Assembly: GCF_024199945.1 (NCBI RefSeq) | Contig: NZ_JANADP010000001.1 | Span: 7,564,001-7,628,000 of the forward strand | Direction: 5' to 3' | Length of the DNA stretch: 64,000 bases | DNA from: Bradyrhizobium sp. CCGUVB4N | Lineage (GTDB): Bacteria > Pseudomonadota > Alphaproteobacteria > Rhizobiales > Xanthobacteraceae | Shown here: positions 52,461 to 62,679 of the stretch, piece after piece | How the letters are laid out: each line of letters opens with the position of its first letter | Position numbering within the stretch: the stretch's first letter is position 1 | Notes under the pieces: model-generated | Seen by the model: the letters and a program-made list of their open reading frames with translations, nothing else | Databases searched by the model: none | What the model was told of the DNA's origin: nothing | Made by a program: the position numbers and the translations under genes

Positions 52461-54797
52461 TTAGCCAAACGACCGCGAGGAGATCGAGACGATCTGAGCG
52501 TCCGCCATGCGGCGGCCATGCGAGGCATCGAGCAACTGACGGATCCTGACGGCAGGTACCGGCCGGCTGAACAGGTAGCCCTGCCCTTCGGAAACGGTGC
52601 CGTCGGCGCTCACCAGCTCGAGCTGCTCGTTGGTCTCGATGCCCTCGACCACGACCGACATGCCGAGGTCGGCCGACAGCCGCGCCACGCCGCGCAACAG
52701 CGTCAGCGGGCGGTCGGCGTCGATGCCCTCGAGGAAGGAGCGGTCGATCTTGACCTTCTGCATCGGGAAGTTGTGCAGATAGCTGAGGCTCGAATAGCCG
52801 GTGCCGAAATCGTCCAACGAGATGCGCACGCCGAGCGCATGCAGCTGTGACAGGATATCGTGGGTGAGCTGGGTGTTACGCAGCAGCGAGGATTCGGTGA
52901 TCTCGATCTCGAGGCGGAACGCCGGCAGGCCCGAGACCTCGAGCGCGTAACGGATCTCGCTCAGCACGTCGCGCTGGTGGAATTGCTGCGGCGAGAAGTT
53001 GACGGCGACGCTGACGCCCTCCGGCCATTTCATGCATTCCATGCAGGCGCGGCGCAGGATCCAGCGGCCGAGATCGACGATCAGGCCCATGTCCTCGGCG
53101 ACCGGGATGATGTCGACCGGCGAGACCGTGCCGCGCACCGGATGATTCCAGCGCAGCAGCGCTTCGCAGGTGGTGATCTTGCCGGACTTCAGATTGACCA
53201 GCGGCTGGTAGAACAGCTCGAACTCCTCGTTGGCGAGTGCCTTGCGCAGATCGAGCTCGAGGATGCGGCGCGCCTCGACGGTGGCCGCCATCTCGTCGCG
53301 GAAGAAGCAGAAGGTGCCGCGGCCGTCGGCCTTGGCGCGGTAAAGCGCCATGTCGGCGTTCTTGAGCAGCGTGTCGGCGCTGGCGCCATCCGGCGAGGTC
53401 AGCGCGATGCCGACGCTGGCGCCGATCTCGACCAGGTGATTGTCGATCCGGTAGCGCTCGCTCAGGCGCTCGACGATGCGGCGGGCGAGGCTCGCGGCAT
53501 CTTCGGCCGCGTTGATATTCTGCTGGAACACGACGAACTCGTCGCCGCCGAAGCGGGCGACGAAATCCTCGGGCCGCAGCATCTCGCGCAGACGGTTGGC
53601 CACCGCACAGAGGAGCTGATCGCCGCAGGGATGGCCGAGCGTGTCGTTGACTTGCTTGAACTGGTCGAGGTCGACGAACAGCAGCGCGGAGAGCCGGTCG
53701 GAATGGCGCGAGGCCGCCAGCAGGGATTCGATCTCGTTGCGGAAATGGACGCGGTTGGGGAGCGCCGTCAATTCGTCGTAACGGGCAAGATGGGTGATCT
53801 TGGCCTCGGCATTGCGCCGCTCGGTCACATCCTCGAGCAGCAGCACTGCGCCGCCGTCGGCCATCGGCTGCACCGTCCAGGACAATGACCGGTTTCTCTC
53901 CGCGTCGGGATCGACGGTCACGATCTCGTTCGCATGCGAGTTCTCGATCTCGGTGACGATCATCTCGCCGCTCGCGGCCGAGATGGAGCCGGAGCTGACG
54001 CACGCGGCCATGATGTCACGCGCGGTGATGCCGCTCCGAACGAGATCCTCGGGCAGCTCCAGCATCGCGCTGAACCGGTGGTTCATCACGGCGAGCTGCC
54101 TGTCGACGCGGAACATGCACAGGCCGTGCGGCATGTTGTTCAGGGCGGTGTCGAACTGGCCGGCGAGCGCCGCTTCGCGCTCCCGCGCCACAACGGCACG
54201 CATGAATATTCTGTGCAGATTGGCCGAGAGCTGCATGATCGCCAGCAGGAATGCGGCGCTCACGACTGACATGGCGATGTAGTAGGGCGTGCCCCACGAC
54301 GCCAGCGCGATCACGGCCGGACCGAACATGAGGCCGGCCTGCAGATGGTATATCGATGGCCGTCCGTAAGCCCGTCCTGCGCCTCCCCCGACGATCCCGG
54401 TGGTGATGGAGAGGGCGATCATGTGGACGACGGCGTCGTCAGTGCTCACCAGAGCGAGCCCGCACCATGTTCCGATGGCAGCGGCCTGGATCAGCGCGCC
54501 CATCAGATAGCGCCTCTGCCAGACCACGGCTTCTTCGGCTGTCAGGCTGGCTTTGCGGGGCAGGAAGCGCCGCAGATCGAACAGGCGGAGAGCTCCGGCC
54601 AGGATGATCAGGGCCACCGTCGCCCAGGTCAGAGTTTGTCCGGTCCTCAGCGCCGTGATGGCGGCCCCGATGGCGACGAAGACGATACCCGCAAACAGCG
54701 GACCGGGCGCTTCGAACAGGGAATCATTCAGCGCCGCCGACACCGGGGGCGCCGCCTGTCCTTGATCGGATTTTCCGGTCTGGCTTGCGAACTGCAT
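52461..54797 (-). CDS. Membrane-anchored PAS-GGDEF-EAL c-di-GMP protein
   Basis: 778 residues. About five transmembrane helices in residues 25-195, a PAS domain (~215-335), GGDEF (~350-510, ARFGGDEFVVFQ intact) and EAL (~520-765: CEALLRWNHP, VAVNFSPQQF, IEITESS, LDDFGTGYSS, KIDRSF, EGIET). Both active sites look complete. It lies between the tolB terminator and the FeeM-like gene. It may be co-expressed with the latter (143 bp between stop and start). Confidence 0.9.
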   Translation of the reverse strand: MQFASQTGKSDQGQAAPPVSAALNDSLFEAPGPLFAGIVFVAIGAAITALRTGQTLTWATVALIILAGALRLFDLRRFLPRKASLTAEEAVVWQRRYLMGALIQAAAIGTWCGLALVSTDDAVVHMIALSITTGIVGGGAGRAYGRPSIYHLQAGLMFGPAVIALASWGTPYYIAMSVVSAAFLLAIMQLSANLHRIFMRAVVAREREAALAGQFDTALNNMPHGLCMFRVDRQLAVMNHRFSAMLELPEDLVRSGITARDIMAACVSSGSISAASGEMIVTEIENSHANEIVTVDPDAERNRSLSWTVQPMADGGAVLLLEDVTERRNAEAKITHLARYDELTALPNRVHFRNEIESLLAASRHSDRLSALLFVDLDQFKQVNDTLGHPCGDQLLCAVANRLREMLRPEDFVARFGGDEFVVFQQNINAAEDAASLARRIVERLSERYRIDNHLVEIGASVGIALTSPDGASADTLLKNADMALYRAKADGRGTFCFFRDEMAATVEARRILELDLRKALANEEFELFYQPLVNLKSGKITTCEALLRWNHPVRGTVSPVDIIPVAEDMGLIVDLGRWILRRACMECMKWPEGVSVAVNFSPQQFHQRDVLSEIRYALEVSGLPAFRLEIEITESSLLRNTQLTHDILSQLHALGVRISLDDFGTGYSSLSYLHNFPMQKVKIDRSFLEGIDADRPLTLLRGVARLSADLGMSVVVEGIETNEQLELVSADGTVSEGQGYLFSRPVPAVRIRQLLDASHGRRMADAQIVSISSRSFG

Positions 54798-55007
54798 TTT
54801 CGTTTGTACGCGCGTCCTGTTTGGCGCGTACTTTTACCCACACCTGATGAAGCCTTTCTGAGGGAACATCGTTAAAGTCGAGTTGTTTTTCGGCAATAGC
54901 GAAACTGTTTCCGCTGAAATATCAAGCAACTAGGCAAGCCTTGCCGGGCGCAAGGTGAAGGAAAGCTTGCCGCGCGCGCGAAAAGCGGAAAAATCAGCGC
55001 TTTTTTT

Positions 55008-55041
55008 CGAAAAAAACATCGCGCGTCGTCAGACGCGCGAT
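55008..55041 (-). terminator. Rho-independent terminator of tolQRAB
   Basis: ATCGCGCGTC / GACGCGCGAT, 10-bp perfect stem with a 4-nt loop, just after the tolB stop and followed on the minus strand by GTTTTTTTCG. Strong. Confidence 0.92.
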
Positions 55042-55045
55042 CGAC

Positions 55046-56413
55046 CTATTGGCCCGCGGTCGCAGACAGCAGCGGCGACCAAGCCGGATCGGAGGCGAAG
55101 CCCGGCGTCGGCACTTTCAGCTCGTTGCGGCCGGAGATGTCGACCGAGAACAGCGACGGCCCACCGCTGCCGCCGGGATCACGGAAGAACATGATCACGC
55201 GGCCGTTCGGCGAGAAGGTCGGGCCTTCATTGTGATAGCCGGAGGTGAGGAGCCGCTCGCCGGAGCCGTCCGGCTTCATGACGCCGATCGAGAACTGCCC
55301 ACCGCCCTGCCTGGTGAAGGCGATGTAATCGCCGCGCGGCGACCACACCGGCGTCGAATAGGTGGCGTTGTTGTCGTCCTTCGAGAAAGAGATGCGCTGC
55401 GCCTGTCCGCCGCCCGCCGCCATCACATAGATCTGCGACCTGCCGCCGCGATCGGACTCGAAGCAGATGCGGGTGCCGTCCGGCGAGTAGGACGGCGACG
55501 TGTCGATCGCCGGCGTGTCGGTGAGGCGCGTGGTCGAGCGCGAGCGCAGATCCATCACGAACAGATTGGAATTGCCGCCCTGCTGCAGGCTCATGATGAC
55601 GCGCTGGCCGTCCGGCGAGAAGCGCGGCGCAAAGGTCATGCCGGGGAAGTTGCCGACGATCTCGCGCTGGCCGGTCTCGATGTTGAAGAGATAGACCTTC
55701 GGATCGCCCTGCCCGAACTCCATATAGGTGATCTCTTGCGAGTTCGGCGAGAAGCGCGGCGTCAGCACGAGATCGGCGCCGCGGGTGAGGTAGCGCACAT
55801 TGGCGCCGTCCTGGTCCATCATCGCCAGCCGCTTGACGCGGCGCTCCTTCGGCCCGGACTCGTCGACGAACACGACGCGGCTGTCGAAATAGCCCTTTTC
55901 GCCGGTCATCTGCTCGTAGATCTGGTCGGAGATGATGTGGGCGATGCGGCGCCAATATTCCGGCGAGGTGAAATATTGCTGGCCGGCGAGCTGCTGGCCG
56001 GTGACCACGTCCCACAGGCGGAATTCGGCCTTGAGGCGGCCGTCCGGCTGCCGCGTCATGCGACCGGTGACGAGGGCCTGCGCGTTGAGGGTCTTCCAGT
56101 TCTGGAATTGCGGCGCGACGTCGATGTTGCTGATGCGCTCGATGAAGGCGGCCTGATCGATCGGGGCGAACAGGCCCGAGCGCTTCAGATTGTTGGTGAT
56201 GACCTGCGTCACACCGTTGCTGACATCGCCGTCGGCGGGCGAGCCCGGTACGAAACCAGTGATCGCGATCGGGATCGGCCGAAACTCGGTGGGATCGATG
56301 CGAAGCCGCGGCGGCTGACCTTGCGCGAAGGCCTGTCCGCCCCCGAGCAACGCGAGCGTCGACCCGGTCAGGGTCATGAAGCGGCGGCGGTTCATCGATC
56401 GAACGTCATTCAT
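55046..56413 (-). CDS. tolB: Tol-Pal periplasmic protein TolB
   Basis: 455 residues from MNDVRSMNRRRFMTLTGSTL (56413). The leader carries a twin-arginine-like RRRFM motif before a hydrophobic stretch and AQGQ cleavage. An N-terminal D1 domain (FRPIPIAITGFVPGSPADGD) precedes the six-bladed beta-propeller, with WD40-like PD40 motifs such as TRLTDTPAIDTSPSYSPDGT and FSPNGRVIMFFRDPGGSGGP. It binds Pal. The start could also be MNRRRFMTL (56395). Confidence 0.95.
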   Translation of the reverse strand: MNDVRSMNRRRFMTLTGSTLALLGGGQAFAQGQPPRLRIDPTEFRPIPIAITGFVPGSPADGDVSNGVTQVITNNLKRSGLFAPIDQAAFIERISNIDVAPQFQNWKTLNAQALVTGRMTRQPDGRLKAEFRLWDVVTGQQLAGQQYFTSPEYWRRIAHIISDQIYEQMTGEKGYFDSRVVFVDESGPKERRVKRLAMMDQDGANVRYLTRGADLVLTPRFSPNSQEITYMEFGQGDPKVYLFNIETGQREIVGNFPGMTFAPRFSPDGQRVIMSLQQGGNSNLFVMDLRSRSTTRLTDTPAIDTSPSYSPDGTRICFESDRGGRSQIYVMAAGGGQAQRISFSKDDNNATYSTPVWSPRGDYIAFTRQGGGQFSIGVMKPDGSGERLLTSGYHNEGPTFSPNGRVIMFFRDPGGSGGPSLFSVDISGRNELKVPTPGFASDPAWSPLLSATAGQ

Positions 56414-56436
56414 CGCAAAATTCTTTTGTTCGGATG

Positions 56437-57396
56437 TCACAACATGTCTTTCAGGCCGAAAGTCATCGGAATGAGCTTCCAGCTGTCGTATTGCTGCTTC
56501 GGCAGGAACGAATAAACCTGGCACTGCACGATGGCGCGCTTGGCGCTCTCCGCCACCGCCTGGGCGATCGACCGCGACGGTCCTCGCACCGCGACGATGA
56601 CCGGCTCCGACGCCAGCGATCCGTCGACCTTCATGGGAATGTCGATGTCGGCTTCGTACAGGTTGGCGTCCTGCCCGTTATAGGTGGGCGTGAAGCAGCG
56701 CTTGACCGCGCCCTGGAACGCACCTTGCCAAGTCGCGACGTTGCTGACGGCAGTTCCGGTCGTCGAGCCCAGCGATGCTGACGCATTCAGCGCCGATCCC
56801 GTTTGCTCGTGCCGGGTCGCGGCGCGCTTGTCGAGGTCGCGGGCGATCTGCGCGGGGTCGAAGGTGCGCTCCTTGGGCTTCGGCTGCTGCTGCGGCTGCA
56901 CAGCCGCAACCTTCTGCTCCACGGGCTTCGGCGGCGGCTTCTTGGTGTCGAGCTTCTTCTGCAGCTCCGCGATCGGATCTTCCTTGGCCGGATCAGGCTT
57001 CTTCTCCTGCGGCTTCGGCTCTTCCTTCGGCTTGGTCTCGGCGACCGGCTTCGGCGGATCGGGCTTCTTCTCGACCGGCTTTTCGACAGGCTTCGGCGGC
57101 GGATCGGGGGTCGAGTTGGTCTTGATCAGCTCTTTCTTCTCGGTGACCTTGCCGACGGCATCTTCCTCGGGCTTGGCCTCGGCGATCTTCTCGACCTTGG
57201 GCTTCGGCTCTTCCTTCTTGCCGGTCTTCTGGCCCGACATCATCTGCGCGAGCTGATCGCTGGAAATGATGTCGACCGGAAGCGACTCCTCCGGCGCGAT
57301 GAAGGCCTTGCTGCTAAAGGTGAGCAGCCCCCATCCAATCACGAGGACGTGGAGCACGATCGACGCAACGAGTGTCTTGTCGACGTTCACCTTCAC
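56437..57396 (-). CDS. tolA: Cell envelope protein TolA
   Basis: 319 residues with a GTG start (57396) 4 bp after the tolR stop. N-terminal helix LVASIVLHVLVIGWGLLTF, a long Lys/Glu/Pro-rich domain II (KKEEPKPKVEKIAEAKPEED and similar) and a C-terminal domain III (AVKRCFTPTYNGQDANLYEA, MKVDGSLASEPVIVAVRGPS, ending QLIPMTFGL-like WKLIPMTFGLKDML). TolA links TolQ/R in the inner membrane to TolB-Pal. No ATG gives a sensible start near this position. Confidence 0.92.
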   Translation of the reverse strand: MKVNVDKTLVASIVLHVLVIGWGLLTFSSKAFIAPEESLPVDIISSDQLAQMMSGQKTGKKEEPKPKVEKIAEAKPEEDAVGKVTEKKELIKTNSTPDPPPKPVEKPVEKKPDPPKPVAETKPKEEPKPQEKKPDPAKEDPIAELQKKLDTKKPPPKPVEQKVAAVQPQQQPKPKERTFDPAQIARDLDKRAATRHEQTGSALNASASLGSTTGTAVSNVATWQGAFQGAVKRCFTPTYNGQDANLYEADIDIPMKVDGSLASEPVIVAVRGPSRSIAQAVAESAKRAIVQCQVYSFLPKQQYDSWKLIPMTFGLKDML

Positions 57397-57400
57397 CGGC

Positions 57401-57853
57401 CTAGGACCCCTGATCCGCTTCCGTGACGAGCGCCAGCTTCTTGAAGCCCGCACCCGACAGCAGGCCCATGACCTTTGCCACCGTGCCGTAATCCGCCTTC
57501 TTGTCGGCGCGCAGATAGATGCGTTCCTCGAGCCCGCCGCGCGCGTCCGTGATCGCCTTCAGCTTCGGGATCAGCTCGTTGATCTGGATCTCGGCGTCGG
57601 CGATGAACACCTTGCCCTTGATGTCGACCGACATCTGGATCGGCTTCTGGTCGTTCTGATCGAGGCTCTTGGCCTGCGTCGACGGCAGATCGAGCGGAAC
57701 ACCCACCGTGAGCAGCGGCGCCGACACCATGAAGATGATGAGCAGCACCAGCATCACGTCGACCATCGGCGTGACGTTGATCTCGGCCATGACCGGCTTG
57801 CGCCGGCTGCGGCGCCCGCCGCCTCCGGACGAACTGGCTACGTTCATGCCCAT
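57401..57853 (-). CDS. tolR: TolR (ExbD-like)
   Basis: 150 residues. One N-terminal helix (MVDVMLVLLIIFMVSAPLLT) with the ion-conducting Asp in TPMVDVMLVLL, a periplasmic domain (GKVFIADAEIQINELIPKLK, ERIYLRADKKADYGTVAKVM) typical of ExbD/TolR. A basic Gly/Ser-rich N-terminal stretch (GGGGRRSRRKPVMAEINVTP) precedes the helix. The start may be Met1 or Met3. Confidence 0.95.
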   Translation of the reverse strand: MGMNVASSSGGGGRRSRRKPVMAEINVTPMVDVMLVLLIIFMVSAPLLTVGVPLDLPSTQAKSLDQNDQKPIQMSVDIKGKVFIADAEIQINELIPKLKAITDARGGLEERIYLRADKKADYGTVAKVMGLLSGAGFKKLALVTEADQGS

Positions 57854-57896
57854 GGCTTGGTGCCCAATCTCGCCTTCACACTATACATGCCGTCCG

Positions 57897-58613
<717 letters not shown>

Positions 58614-59283
58614 CAGAAATATCCTCTCAAGACGATCGCTTTTGGGCGATCGTTGTCTATGTCGCGGCTAGCAAAATGGCTGCCGGTTCCCCAACCGCCG
58701 CGCTAGAACCGGCGCGGCCGGCAAGCCCGCTCAAAGCCTTGTCTTTCTGGGGTGCAGGGGCTCGTCCAAAGCCGCCGCCTGCATTCCCTGCCAAGATGTC
58801 AAAACTAAGGGCCTCGACGACAGCTCCGGGCGCGATTGTCCATAATTACCAGAGCCCGCCGATGGTTAATGCCGGGTTACCAGGGACGAATTTGGCCGCG
58901 GGAAAGCGAGACGGCGCCGAGGGATGGGGGGCGGAAGGGCAAGCGCGAGGCAGGATGTCGCGTGGCCGCACCGAGTGAGTGAGCAAACTCCCGGACCCAC
59001 AGGAGGTCGGTTCCCTCCCCCCTTGCGGGGGAGGGTTAGGGAGAGGGGTGCCACACGGGGATTCGCCTCGTGGCGAAGAAATCCGGACGCTCTGACAAAC
59101 ACCATTTGCTGAGCCACCCCTCTCCCCCGCCCTCCCCCGCAAGGGGGGAGGGAGCGCAGTTGGACTGGTGGCCGGCACCCTTGGACCTCGACGGCCGATT
59201 TGCCCGACGAACGCCGCCTGATAAATTGGGCCTGCATCACCAACAAGGGCCGGAGACAGCCGGCCTTGCCTTGGGAGCAAGCC
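58614..59283. other. Intergenic region with inverted GC-rich repeats
   Basis: 670 bp between divergent tolQ and the gamma-glutamyltransferase gene. It contains the inverted repeats at 59013-59153, and otherwise no credible gene. The antisense ORFs crossing it lack protein-like features. Both promoters must lie here. Confidence 0.6.
59013..59153. repeat. Inverted pair of GC-rich palindromic repeats (CCCTCCCCCCTTGCGGGGGA type)
   Basis: CCCTCCCCCCTTGCGGGGGA GGGTTAGGGAGAGGGGTGCC at 59013-59052 recurs inverted at 59113-59153 with small changes (GGGCGGGGGAGAGGGGTGGC). Each copy has its own internal hairpin. A ~60-bp spacer separates them. Resembles paired REP/REPIN elements. Confidence 0.85.
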
Positions 59284-61020
59284 GTGCAACATGCGGGAAC
59301 AAGCCTGCGGTGGATGACCGCCGCCATCGTATCCGTCAGCCTCGTCACCTTCGGCCCCGCGCGCGCGGCATCGGTCGCACCGATCGCCGCGGAAAACGGC
59401 ATGGTCGTCTCTGCCCAACATCTGGCGACCCAAGTGGGCGTCGACGTGCTCAAGCGCGGCGGCAATGCCGTCGATGCCGCCGTGGCCGTCGGCTATGCCC
59501 TCGCCGTCGTCTATCCGGCCGCCGGCAATCTCGGTGGCGGCGGCTTCATGACGATCCAGCTCGCCGACGGCCGCAAGACCTTCCTCGATTTCCGCGAGAC
59601 CGCCCCCAAGGGCGCGACTGCGAACATGTACCTCGACAAGGACGGCAACGTCATCAAGGGCATCTCGACCAAGGGACACCTCGCGGTGGGTGTGCCGGGA
59701 TCCGTCTCGGGCATGGAATATGCGCGCGAAAAATACGGCACCATGAAGCGCGCCGACCTGCTCGCTCCCGCGATCCAGCTCGCCGAACAAGGCTTTGCGC
59801 TGGACCAGGGCGACATCGACCTGCTGCTCACCACCACCGCGGACTTTCAGGACGATCCAGCCTCCGCCGCCATCTTCCTCAACAACGGTCAGCCGTACCG
59901 GGTCGGCGAGAAGCTGGTGCAGTCGGAGCTCGCCAAGACGCTGCGCGAGATCAGCGGCAAAGGCACCGACGGCTTCTATAAAGGCTGGGTCGGCAGCGCC
60001 ATCGTGGCCTCGAGCCAGGCCGGCAAGGGCCTGATCACGCAGGACGACCTCGACAATTACAAGACGCGCGAGCTCGCGCCGGTCGAATGCGACTATCGCG
60101 GCTATCACGTGGTGTCGGCGCCGCCGCCGAGTTCGGGCGGCGTCATCATCTGCGAGATCCTGAATATCCTGGAAGGCTATCAGCTGAAGGAGCTCGGCTA
60201 TCACTCGGCAGCGGCCGTGCATGTGCAGATCGAAGCCATGCGGCACGCTTACGTGGACCGCAACAGCTACCTCGGCGATCCGGATTTTGTGAAGAATCCG
60301 CTCGATCGCCTGCTCGACAAGGCTTACGCGGCCAAGATCCGTGCGGTGATCGATCCGAACAAGGCCGGAATCTCCAAGGACATCAAGCCAGGCGTCGCGC
60401 CGCACGAGGGCAGTAACACCACGCACTATTCCATCGCCGACAAGGACGGCAACGCGGTCTCGGTCACGTACACGCTGAACGACTGGTTCGGCGCCAAGGT
60501 GACCGCTGCGAAGACCGGCGTGCTGCTCAACGATGAGATGGACGACTTCACCGCGAAAGTCGGGGTGCCGAACCTTTACGGCCTGGTGCAGGGCGAGGCC
60601 AATTCCATCGCTCCCGGCAAGCGGCCGCTGTCGTCGATGAGCCCAACCATCGTCACCAAGGACGGCAAGACCGTCATGGTGGTGGGCACGCCCGGCGGCA
60701 GCCGCATCATCACGGCTGTCCTGCAGACCATGATCAACGCGATCGACTACGACATGAATGCGCAGGAAGCCGTCGACATGCCGCGCATCCACCAGCAATG
60801 GCTGCCCGATCTGACCAATGTCGAGAATTACGCGCTGTCACCCGACACGCGCAAAATTCTGGAGGGCATGGGTCACAATTTCGGGCCGCCGCAACCGGCC
60901 AACCACCTGGCGGTCATCATCGTCGGCGCGCCGTCACTGGGCGGCCAGCAGGTCGGCAACAACCGCTACTACGGCGCCAACGATCCGCGGCGCAACTCGG
61001 GACTTGCCGCCGGGTATTGA
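59284..61020 (+). CDS. ggt: Gamma-glutamyltransferase
   Basis: 578 residues from GTG 59284 (GGGAG ribosome-binding site upstream), with a signal peptide (MTAAIVSVSLVTFGPARAAS region). The precursor is cleaved before the catalytic Thr in GSNTTHYSIADKDGNAVS, as in GGT. N-terminal motif LKRGGNAVDAAVAVGYALAV, and GGGGFMTIQLADGR. It hydrolyses or transpeptidates glutathione in the periplasm. Confidence 0.93.
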   Translation: MQHAGTSLRWMTAAIVSVSLVTFGPARAASVAPIAAENGMVVSAQHLATQVGVDVLKRGGNAVDAAVAVGYALAVVYPAAGNLGGGGFMTIQLADGRKTFLDFRETAPKGATANMYLDKDGNVIKGISTKGHLAVGVPGSVSGMEYAREKYGTMKRADLLAPAIQLAEQGFALDQGDIDLLLTTTADFQDDPASAAIFLNNGQPYRVGEKLVQSELAKTLREISGKGTDGFYKGWVGSAIVASSQAGKGLITQDDLDNYKTRELAPVECDYRGYHVVSAPPPSSGGVIICEILNILEGYQLKELGYHSAAAVHVQIEAMRHAYVDRNSYLGDPDFVKNPLDRLLDKAYAAKIRAVIDPNKAGISKDIKPGVAPHEGSNTTHYSIADKDGNAVSVTYTLNDWFGAKVTAAKTGVLLNDEMDDFTAKVGVPNLYGLVQGEANSIAPGKRPLSSMSPTIVTKDGKTVMVVGTPGGSRIITAVLQTMINAIDYDMNAQEAVDMPRIHQQWLPDLTNVENYALSPDTRKILEGMGHNFGPPQPANHLAVIIVGAPSLGGQQVGNNRYYGANDPRRNSGLAAGY

Positions 61021-61029
61021 TCGCTCATG

Positions 61030-61134
61030 ACTGTCATACCCCGCGAAGGCGGGGTATCCAGTACGCCGTGGCCCTTCCGCATCTCAATGTCGTCTCTGGA
61101 ATACTGGATTGCCCGCCTTCGCGGGCAATGACAG
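61030..61134. repeat. Inverted pair of palindromic repeats (TGTCATNCCCGCGAAGGCGGG type)
   Basis: CTGTCATACCCCGCGAAGGC at 61031 onwards recurs inverted at the other end (GCCTTCGCGGGCAATGACAG). Each copy has a CCCGC/GCGGG hairpin. The copies flank ~40 bp. No gene inside. Confidence 0.82.
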
Positions 61135-61161
61135 CGGGAGGCCATGATCGGCCCCCTGCTC

Positions 61162-61872
61162 TCACCACTTCTCCTTCGAGGTCCGCACGTCGAGCTCGAA
61201 CGACCAGGCGCGCTCGGGCTGGCGGTAGAGGAATGCGAAGGCATCGACGATGCCCTCGATGCTGATCAGGCTGTCCTCGCGGCCGGCAGCGTCGGGGAAG
61301 CGCGAGAAAATCTTGTCGCCGGCGATCGCGCCGTCGACCACGACATGGCCGACATGGATGCCGTCTCCCGCATATTCCTTGGCCATGGCCTGCGCCAGCG
61401 TGCGTATGCCGGCCTTGGCCGAGTTGAACGCGCCGTAGCCGGAGCGTCCGCGCAGCGAGGCGCTGGCGCCGGTGAAGAGCAGCGTTCCTGTCTTCTTCGG
61501 CACCATGCGGCGCACCGCTTCGCGGCCGAACAGGAAGCCGCCGAAGCAGACCACGCGCCAGGCATTCTCGAAATAATCGGCGTCCATCTCGATGATCTTT
61601 CCCGGCGTGTTGTTGCCGGCGTTGTAGATCGCGAGGTCGAGGTCTTGGCCGGCGGCATCGAACAGGGCTGTGATGTCGCTCTCCTTGGTCGCGTCGGCGA
61701 TGACAGGCGTAGCGACGCCGCCGGCCTTCGCGATGTCATCCACGACCGCCTGCAACGCCGACTGCGTCCGGCCCGCGACGATCACCCTGAGCCCCTCGGC
61801 TGCAAAACGCTTGCAGAGCTGGGCTCCAAGGCCGCGCTCCGGTCCGACGCCGATCACGATTGCCGTCTTCAT
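61162..61872 (-). CDS. Atypical short-chain dehydrogenase/reductase (SDR) lacking the catalytic Tyr
   Basis: 236 residues from MKTAIVIGVGPERGLGAQLC (61872). The cofactor motif GVGPERGLG departs from TGxxxGxG but keeps a Gly-rich loop. The NNAG-like NAGNNTPG follows. In the catalytic region, SGYGAFNSAKAGIRTLAQAM has Phe where the usual Tyr of YxxxK stands (FxxxK). It may be catalytically altered or non-catalytic. Members of this Tyr-less SDR subgroup occur in alphaproteobacteria. Confidence 0.8.
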   Translation of the reverse strand: MKTAIVIGVGPERGLGAQLCKRFAAEGLRVIVAGRTQSALQAVVDDIAKAGGVATPVIADATKESDITALFDAAGQDLDLAIYNAGNNTPGKIIEMDADYFENAWRVVCFGGFLFGREAVRRMVPKKTGTLLFTGASASLRGRSGYGAFNSAKAGIRTLAQAMAKEYAGDGIHVGHVVVDGAIAGDKIFSRFPDAAGREDSLISIEGIVDAFAFLYRQPERAWSFELDVRTSKEKW

Positions 61873-61911
61873 TGCACGCTCCAACATTTGAAAAGCTGAT
61901 GATGGGATCAA

Positions 61912-62679
61912 TCACGCCACCGAGGCAGGCTCGGGGCAGTTGGTGAGCCGCGCGGGATTGCCGACCGCGGTACAGCCGCCGGGCACATCCGATGTCACGA
62001 CCGTGCCGGCGCCGATTTTTGCGAAATCACCGACGCTGATGTCGCCGAGAATGGTCGCGCCGGCGCCGATATAGACACCGCGCCCGATCCGGGGCGAGCG
62101 CGTCGGCAATTCACTGCCGCGGCCGATGCTGGCGTTCTGCAGGATCGTGACCTCGTCGCCGATCACGACATTGGCGCCGATGACGATGCCGGTGGCGTGG
62201 TCGAGATAGACGGACGAGCCGATCTGCGCGGCCGGATGGATGCTGACCTGCAGGACGTTCGACGCCTCGTTCTGAAACAACAGCGCCGCATCGCGATGGT
62301 CATGACGCCACAGCCAGTGCGAGACGCGCCAGGCCTGGAGCGCGACATAGCCTTTGAAATGCAGCAGCGGCGCCAACAGGCTGGCGATGGCCGGATCGCT
62401 GCGCACGATGGCCTGCAAATCGCGGCCGGCCGCTTCGATCAATTCGGGGGAGCCGCGAAAGGCTTTCAGGGAAAATGCCGTGAAGCGTTCGCGCTCGCCG
62501 GCACGGCCGCCAAGCCGGCGCCCGATCAGATCGGCGAGCGCCGCCGCGAGATCATCATGGGGCAGAATGGCGTCGGCCACGGCCCTGCCGAAGACGGGAT
62601 CGGCGGCAGCAGTGCGCTGCGCCTCGTCGCGAATGGTCTGCCAGAGGTCGTCGCTCGCCATGACCGCAGCTGGTGCCAT
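61912..62679 (-). CDS. cysE: Serine O-acetyltransferase CysE
   Basis: 255 residues. The N-terminal helical part (DDLWQTIRDEAQRTAAADPV) is followed by the left-handed beta-helix of hexapeptide repeats (IGSSVYLDHATGIVIGANVV, and NASIGRGSELPTRSPRIGRG with IGAGTVVTSDVPGGCTAVGN). The catalytic His is in LDHATG. It acetylates L-serine for cysteine synthesis. The start may also be the second Met (62661). It lies 39 bp upstream of the SDR gene on the same strand. Confidence 0.92.
   Translation of the reverse strand: MAPAAVMASDDLWQTIRDEAQRTAAADPVFGRAVADAILPHDDLAAALADLIGRRLGGRAGERERFTAFSLKAFRGSPELIEAAGRDLQAIVRSDPAIASLLAPLLHFKGYVALQAWRVSHWLWRHDHRDAALLFQNEASNVLQVSIHPAAQIGSSVYLDHATGIVIGANVVIGDEVTILQNASIGRGSELPTRSPRIGRGVYIGAGATILGDISVGDFAKIGAGTVVTSDVPGGCTAVGNPARLTNCPEPASVA

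Noticed and set aside
58846..60798. Minus-strand ORF (650 aa) opposite gamma-glutamyltransferase
   Set aside because: It runs through palindromic repeats and the promoter region and has no protein-like pattern.
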